Positions 21,826 to 24,621 of a stretch of 24,621 bases of DNA are shown here, piece by piece (the stretch's first letter is position 1; every line of letters begins with the position of its first letter). The position numbers were made by a program, and so were the translations under genes. Source of the DNA: an uncultured Clostridia bacterium (lineage in GTDB: Bacteria > Bacillota > Clostridia > TANB77 > CAG-508); the NCBI GenBank assembly GCA_948560265.1, contig CAOXTD010000002.1, positions 1 to 24,621 of the forward strand, read 5' to 3'. The notes under the pieces are model-generated. The model did not search any database, was not told where the DNA came from, and saw nothing but the letters and a program-made list of their open reading frames with translations.

Positions 21826-21865
21826 AAAGAATATTCATATTGTGCTATGAATATTCTTTCTCCTA
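21826..21865. terminator. Bidirectional terminator between int and tRNA-Arg(TCT)
   Basis: AAAGAATATTCATA / TATGAATATTCTTT (21826-21839, 21846-21859), 6-base loop. T-runs lie on both sides, so it can serve int on the plus strand and the tRNA on the minus strand. Confidence 0.8.
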
Positions 21866-21869
21866 GAAA

Positions 21870-21891
21870 TTTGTTAGAGTTTTTGTTAGAG
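21870..21891 (+). repeat. Tandem 10-bp direct repeat beside the attachment site
   Basis: TTTGTTAGAG at 21870-21879 and again at 21882-21891, 23 bp before the tRNA end. An adjacent AGAGTTT/AAACTCT inversion overlaps it. It may be integrase core or arm sites. Confidence 0.4.
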
Positions 21892-21913
21892 AAATTTACT
21901 CAAACTCTGTATA

Positions 21914-21990
<77 letters not shown>

Positions 21991-22040
21991 ATGAACGATA
22001 CTAATCATACCACAATTATATAGGAATGTCAAGATAAATA

Positions 22041-22069
22041 TTGATTTTTTAGAGCTTTTACCATATACT
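22041..22069 (+). promoter_or_regulatory. Promoter of the CPBP protease operon
   Basis: A -35 TTGATT (22041-22046), 17-bp spacer, -10 TATACT (22064-22069), about 50 bp before the start codon. Confidence 0.65.
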
Positions 22070-22121
22070 ATATAGTACAATGAATTCAACGAAATGTTTT
22101 ACCTAAGAAAGAAGGAAGATT

Positions 22122-23159
22122 ATGAAATTAAGGACGAAACAAATTACTATTCGAATCATAGCTATTATTGCAATACTAGTTAGTTTATCTAGCATTTATC
22201 TGTTTTTAAGTGGAATAGTTCCTTATGAAGGAATGCAAATAGAGGGAATGCCAACTATTTCACTAGAAGTACAAATTGTTTTGCTATCTTGTTTAACAAT
22301 AATTAACATTTTAATCTTAGTTTTAGTGCCAAAGTTAATAAAACATAAAAAAATATTAATTACACTTAATATTATCCAAATGTTATTTGGCGGAATGATA
22401 CATATTATAGGCGGAATTGTTGCATTAGTACTATTATTAATAGATACTAAAGATGTAGTAGAAGAACCAAAAGAGCCTTTAAAATTACCAGAGTTAGAAA
22501 AAATAGAAGTTAAAAGAAAGTGGATATATCTTTTATTATGGATTTTACTCTTTATTATATTCTATTCTGGGTTGGTTCCAATGCCATTTTTACAAAGTAT
22601 ACCGCCAATCCTTAGAATATTTTTATTATACGGAATACAAGCACTAATTTTAGGGTATCTTTTAAGAAAAGATATTAAAAGAGATTTCCATACTTTCAAA
22701 GGAAACTTCAAGACTTATATGAGATACATATTCCCAAAATTAGGTATCTTTTTTATTATTTATATTATTACCAGTATTCCAATTGCATTAATAGCAGGTC
22801 AAATATCTACTAATCAAGCACAACTAAATGAACTTCCCCTAGCCCTTACTGCTACCATGGCAATCCTATTTGCACCAGTTTTAGAGGAGTTTATGTTTAG
22901 AGGTTTACTTAGAAAATCAATTCCAAATGATACAATATTTATGATAATCAGTAGTTTAATATTTGGTGCAGCACATATGCTATATGCAGAAGAAAATTTA
23001 ATCATGTATATTTACATTATTCCATATACATTATTAGGATATTTTCTAGCTAGAACTTATACTAAAACAAATAATATTTTTACGAATATATCGATACATT
23101 TTCTGTGGAATACATTTGCCATCATATTAAATGTAGTAATCAAACTCATAGGAGCGTAA
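22122..23159 (+). CDS. CPBP-family (CAAX-like) intramembrane metalloprotease
   Basis: A 345-residue polytopic protein with about eight membrane segments. The CPBP/Abi motifs are complete: EEFMFRG (Glu255, Glu256, Arg260), FGAAHM (His285) and HFLWN (His326, Asn330). These are the putative zinc ligands of the Rce1-like glutamate protease fold. The first half (residues 1-110) is an extra membrane region. Family members act in bacteriocin maturation or immunity or in membrane protein processing; the substrate here is unknown. AGAAGGAAG precedes ATG 22122. Its stop abuts the ATG of the next gene. Confidence 0.9.
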   Translation: MKLRTKQITIRIIAIIAILVSLSSIYLFLSGIVPYEGMQIEGMPTISLEVQIVLLSCLTIINILILVLVPKLIKHKKILITLNIIQMLFGGMIHIIGGIVALVLLLIDTKDVVEEPKEPLKLPELEKIEVKRKWIYLLLWILLFIIFYSGLVPMPFLQSIPPILRIFLLYGIQALILGYLLRKDIKRDFHTFKGNFKTYMRYIFPKLGIFFIIYIITSIPIALIAGQISTNQAQLNELPLALTATMAILFAPVLEEFMFRGLLRKSIPNDTIFMIISSLIFGAAHMLYAEENLIMYIYIIPYTLLGYFLARTYTKTNNIFTNISIHFLWNTFAIILNVVIKLIGA

Positions 23160-23861
23160 ATGAAGAAAAAAATAAATATACACCAATTATTTTGGTACTT
23201 TATTCTATTTAGTATCTTAGGATTAGTCATAGAGACTCTCTATGGGTATTTTACAATGGGAATTTGGGAAAGCAGAAAAGGTCTCATATGGGGGCCTTTT
23301 TGTCCTGTTTACGGGGTTGGTGCTATTTTCCTTATCTTTTTCCTAAGTCATGTAGACCAAAAAAACTATTTTAAATTATTTTTTTATGGTGCATTAACAG
23401 GTGCAGTAGTAGAGTACGTATTGAGCTATGGGTTAGAAGCTATTTATGGTTCTAGATTTTGGGACTATTCCTATACCAACATTCATATTAATGGTAGGAT
23501 ATGTGTCATTTATTCTCTGTTTTGGGGAATCTTAGCTATTGGACTAATGAAATGGATAAAGCCATTAATGGATAAATTAATCGACCGAATTAATTTGAAA
23601 ATAAAAGCTTCTACTGAAATAGGAATATTTCTCTTTTTAGTAGTAGATGCTTTGGTAACAATTTGGTCAATTCATATTTATGAAACCAGAGCAGTCAAGC
23701 AATATTACAAAGAAGAAATGCAATATTCTAATATTTCATGGGTTAGAAAAATAGAAGAAGAATATTTTACAAACGAAAGAATGCAAAAGACTTTTCCAAA
23801 TTTACGAACAAAAGATAGAGAAGGAAATCAACTTTTTGTAAGAGATTTAATAAAAAAATAA
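23160..23861 (+). CDS. PF06541-type membrane protein (putative ABC-transporter type IV)
   Basis: A 233-residue membrane protein with four or five helices. The N-terminal motif FWYFILFSILGLVIETLYG and RKGLIWGPFCPVYGVGAIFLIF match the family often annotated as putative ABC transporter permease; the actual function is not established. The charged C-terminal 50 residues are cytoplasmic or external. It starts directly at the stop of the CPBP gene (no gap), so the two are translationally coupled. Confidence 0.85.
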   Translation: MKKKINIHQLFWYFILFSILGLVIETLYGYFTMGIWESRKGLIWGPFCPVYGVGAIFLIFFLSHVDQKNYFKLFFYGALTGAVVEYVLSYGLEAIYGSRFWDYSYTNIHINGRICVIYSLFWGILAIGLMKWIKPLMDKLIDRINLKIKASTEIGIFLFLVVDALVTIWSIHIYETRAVKQYYKEEMQYSNISWVRKIEEEYFTNERMQKTFPNLRTKDREGNQLFVRDLIKK

Positions 23862-23882
23862 TATTAGTTAGTGCCAAATGGG

Positions 23883-23935
23883 GGACGTATATCTAACCAA
23901 CAAAAATTTCATGTTTGTTAATTATATATACGTCC
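23883..23935. terminator. Extended hairpin between convergent genes
   Basis: GGACGTATAT / ATATACGTCC (23883-23892, 23926-23935) closes a larger structure with an inner AACAAA/TTTGTT stem. It lies between the membrane protein gene and yhbY. Confidence 0.65.
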
Positions 23936-23949
23936 TTAATTTAACACTA

Positions 23950-24237
23950 TTATGGTAATACAATTTTGCTGTCTTTTTTCTTAGCACGATATAAAGTAAT
24001 TTTACTACCAACTGTTTGGACACAAACAGAATTAGTAGAAGTTGCAATTTCTTCACCTAAACTTTTTACATCATCAGGTGCAGTTTCTAAAACACTAATT
24101 TTAATTAATTCTCTAGCCTCTAAGGCATCATCTAATTGCTTTATTAAATTATCTGATAAACCAGACTTGCCAATTTGAAAAATTGGCTGTAAGGTATTTG
24201 CTAATCCTCTCAAATATGCTCTTTGTTTACTTGTCAT
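23950..24237 (-). CDS. yhbY: YhbY-family ribosome-assembly RNA-binding protein
   Basis: A 95-residue CRM-domain protein that binds pre-50S particles. Family motifs: MTSKQRAYLRGLAN at the start, PIFQIGKSGLSDNLIKQLDDALEARELIKI (the GxxG-type loop) and GSKITLYRAKKKD. The usual length is about 95-100. The start is ATG 24237 after AGAGAGGA; the longer frame upstream encodes a spurious hydrophobic extension across a promoter region. Confidence 0.95.
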   Translation of the reverse strand: MTSKQRAYLRGLANTLQPIFQIGKSGLSDNLIKQLDDALEARELIKISVLETAPDDVKSLGEEIATSTNSVCVQTVGSKITLYRAKKKDSKIVLP

Positions 24238-24302
24238 TTTTCTATCCTCTCTCAAAATAATATGTATTAGTATAGCATAAATCAAGAAAAAAGTAAAATA
24301 AA

Positions 24303-24331
24303 TTGCATTTTTGGAATTGAAAAAGTATAAT
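24303..24331 (+). promoter_or_regulatory. Promoter of the toxin-antitoxin operon
   Basis: A -35 TTGCAT (24303-24308), 17-bp spacer, -10 TATAAT (24326-24331), about 30 bp before the antitoxin ATG. Confidence 0.7.
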
Positions 24332-24361
24332 AGTGGTAAAATAAAAATAAGGAGGTCCAAA

Positions 24362-24550
24362 ATGGAAAACATTATGATTAATAAACAAGAAATTTTAGAG
24401 GTAATATCTCAATTACCGGACAAAGTAAATCTTGAAGAGGTAATAGAAGCCTTATATGTATTAGCAAAAATGCAACAAGGAATGAAGGACATTAAAAAAG
24501 GACAACTTATTACTCATGAAGAACTCAAAAAGGAGGTTAAAAGATGGTAA
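24362..24550 (+). CDS. Type II antitoxin
   Basis: A 62-residue acidic helical protein. Residues 1-40 (QEILEVISQLPDKVNLEEVIEALYVLAKMQQGMKD) are the likely DNA-binding/dimerisation part and QLITHEELKKEVKRW the toxin-wrapping tail, a signature shared by RelB/StbD-like antitoxins of Firmicutes. Start ATG 24362 after AAGGAGG. It overlaps the toxin start by 7 bp. Confidence 0.8.
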   Translation: MENIMINKQEILEVISQLPDKVNLEEVIEALYVLAKMQQGMKDIKKGQLITHEELKKEVKRW

Positions 24551-24621
24551 TAAAATGGTCCGAAAATGCTGTTAACGACTTAAGAGAATACAAACGATGT
24601 TCACAAATTTATACCCAAAAC
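24544..24621 (+). CDS. RelE/ParE-family toxin, truncated by window end
   Basis: Only 26 residues are visible: MVIKWSENAVNDLREYK and on. The start W-S-x-x-A-x-x-D-L is the standard opening of RelE/ParE toxins (ribosome-dependent RNase or gyrase inhibitor). It overlaps the antitoxin stop, the usual coupling. Which branch cannot be told from the fragment. Confidence 0.8.
   Translation, partial: MVIKWSENAVNDLREYKRCSQIYTQN

Noticed and set aside
24238..24372. N-terminal hydrophobic extension of YhbY
   Set aside because: YhbY proteins begin at MTSKQR; the extension overlaps the toxin-antitoxin promoter and ATG.

Overview
The window looks like chromosome from a low-GC Gram-positive bacterium (Bacillota, most likely an anaerobic Clostridia-type gut lineage). 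It is strongly AT-rich and AGA-biased. It carries a MurT-GatD lipid II amidation pair, an M29 aminopeptidase, a CPBP (CAAX-like) membrane protease, a PF06541-type membrane protein and YhbY. Tightly spaced AGGAGG ribosome sites precede most genes. The assignment comes from gene content only.

Layout. (1) Positions 1 to about 8174 are the right-hand part of an integrative element inserted at the 3' end of a tRNA-Arg(ACG) gene. It begins with a cluster of stem-loops (156-300) and an unrecognised gene (304-987), followed by a small gene with a +1 frameshift (1196-1511). Next comes a minus-strand block of RNA-binding/toxin-like genes: HTH plus PUA-like (2304 to 1568), and ASCH plus a PIN-GNAT-PUA fusion (4245 to 2417). 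A second minus-strand block holds a family protein of unknown function, a dehydrogenase-fold protein lacking its catalytic residues, and an NTF2-like protein (6059 to 4335). The element ends with three 84/85-bp-spaced direct repeats, a frame-disrupted excisionase gene and a tyrosine integrase (6771-8165). (2) Positions 8171-8552 are a tRNA cluster: intact tRNA-Arg(ACG), the tail of a second integrase, a truncated second tRNA-Arg and intact tRNA-Pro(TGG). (3) Positions 8690-17145 are chromosomal: an M14 peptidase, a Yip1-like membrane protein, an M18 aminopeptidase, a Cys-rich GC-outlier gene, murT-gatD-M29 aminopeptidase, and an ECF sigma/anti-sigma pair. (4) Positions about 17.2-21.9 kb form a second, compact element at tRNA-Arg(TCT). 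Its order (XRE repressor, tiny peptide, sigma-region-4-like protein, unknown gene, excisionase, integrase) resembles the regulatory and recombination end of Tn916-family elements without the conjugation module. A secreted GC-outlier protein lies at its left. (5) Positions 22.1-24.6 kb are chromosomal again, ending in a toxin-antitoxin pair cut by the window edge.

Main points. Two genes, a conserved M29 aminopeptidase and an element-borne small protein, are interrupted at an in-frame CGG arginine codon, and in both skipping the C of CGG restores the family reading frame. I found no other CGG arginine codon in the AT-rich genes of the window; three more occur, all in two GC-outlier genes. A third disruption, in the excisionase gene, can also be repaired by skipping the C of a CGN codon. 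Programmed +1 frameshifting at a starved CGG codon is one explanation; sequencing error or mutation is the other. The PIN-GNAT-PUA/ASCH/HTH-PUA block is the best candidate for a poorly described toxin or defence system. The tRNA-Arg(TCT) 3' half carries three changes that turn Watson-Crick pairs into G-U wobbles, as expected if an element replaced the 3' end of the gene.
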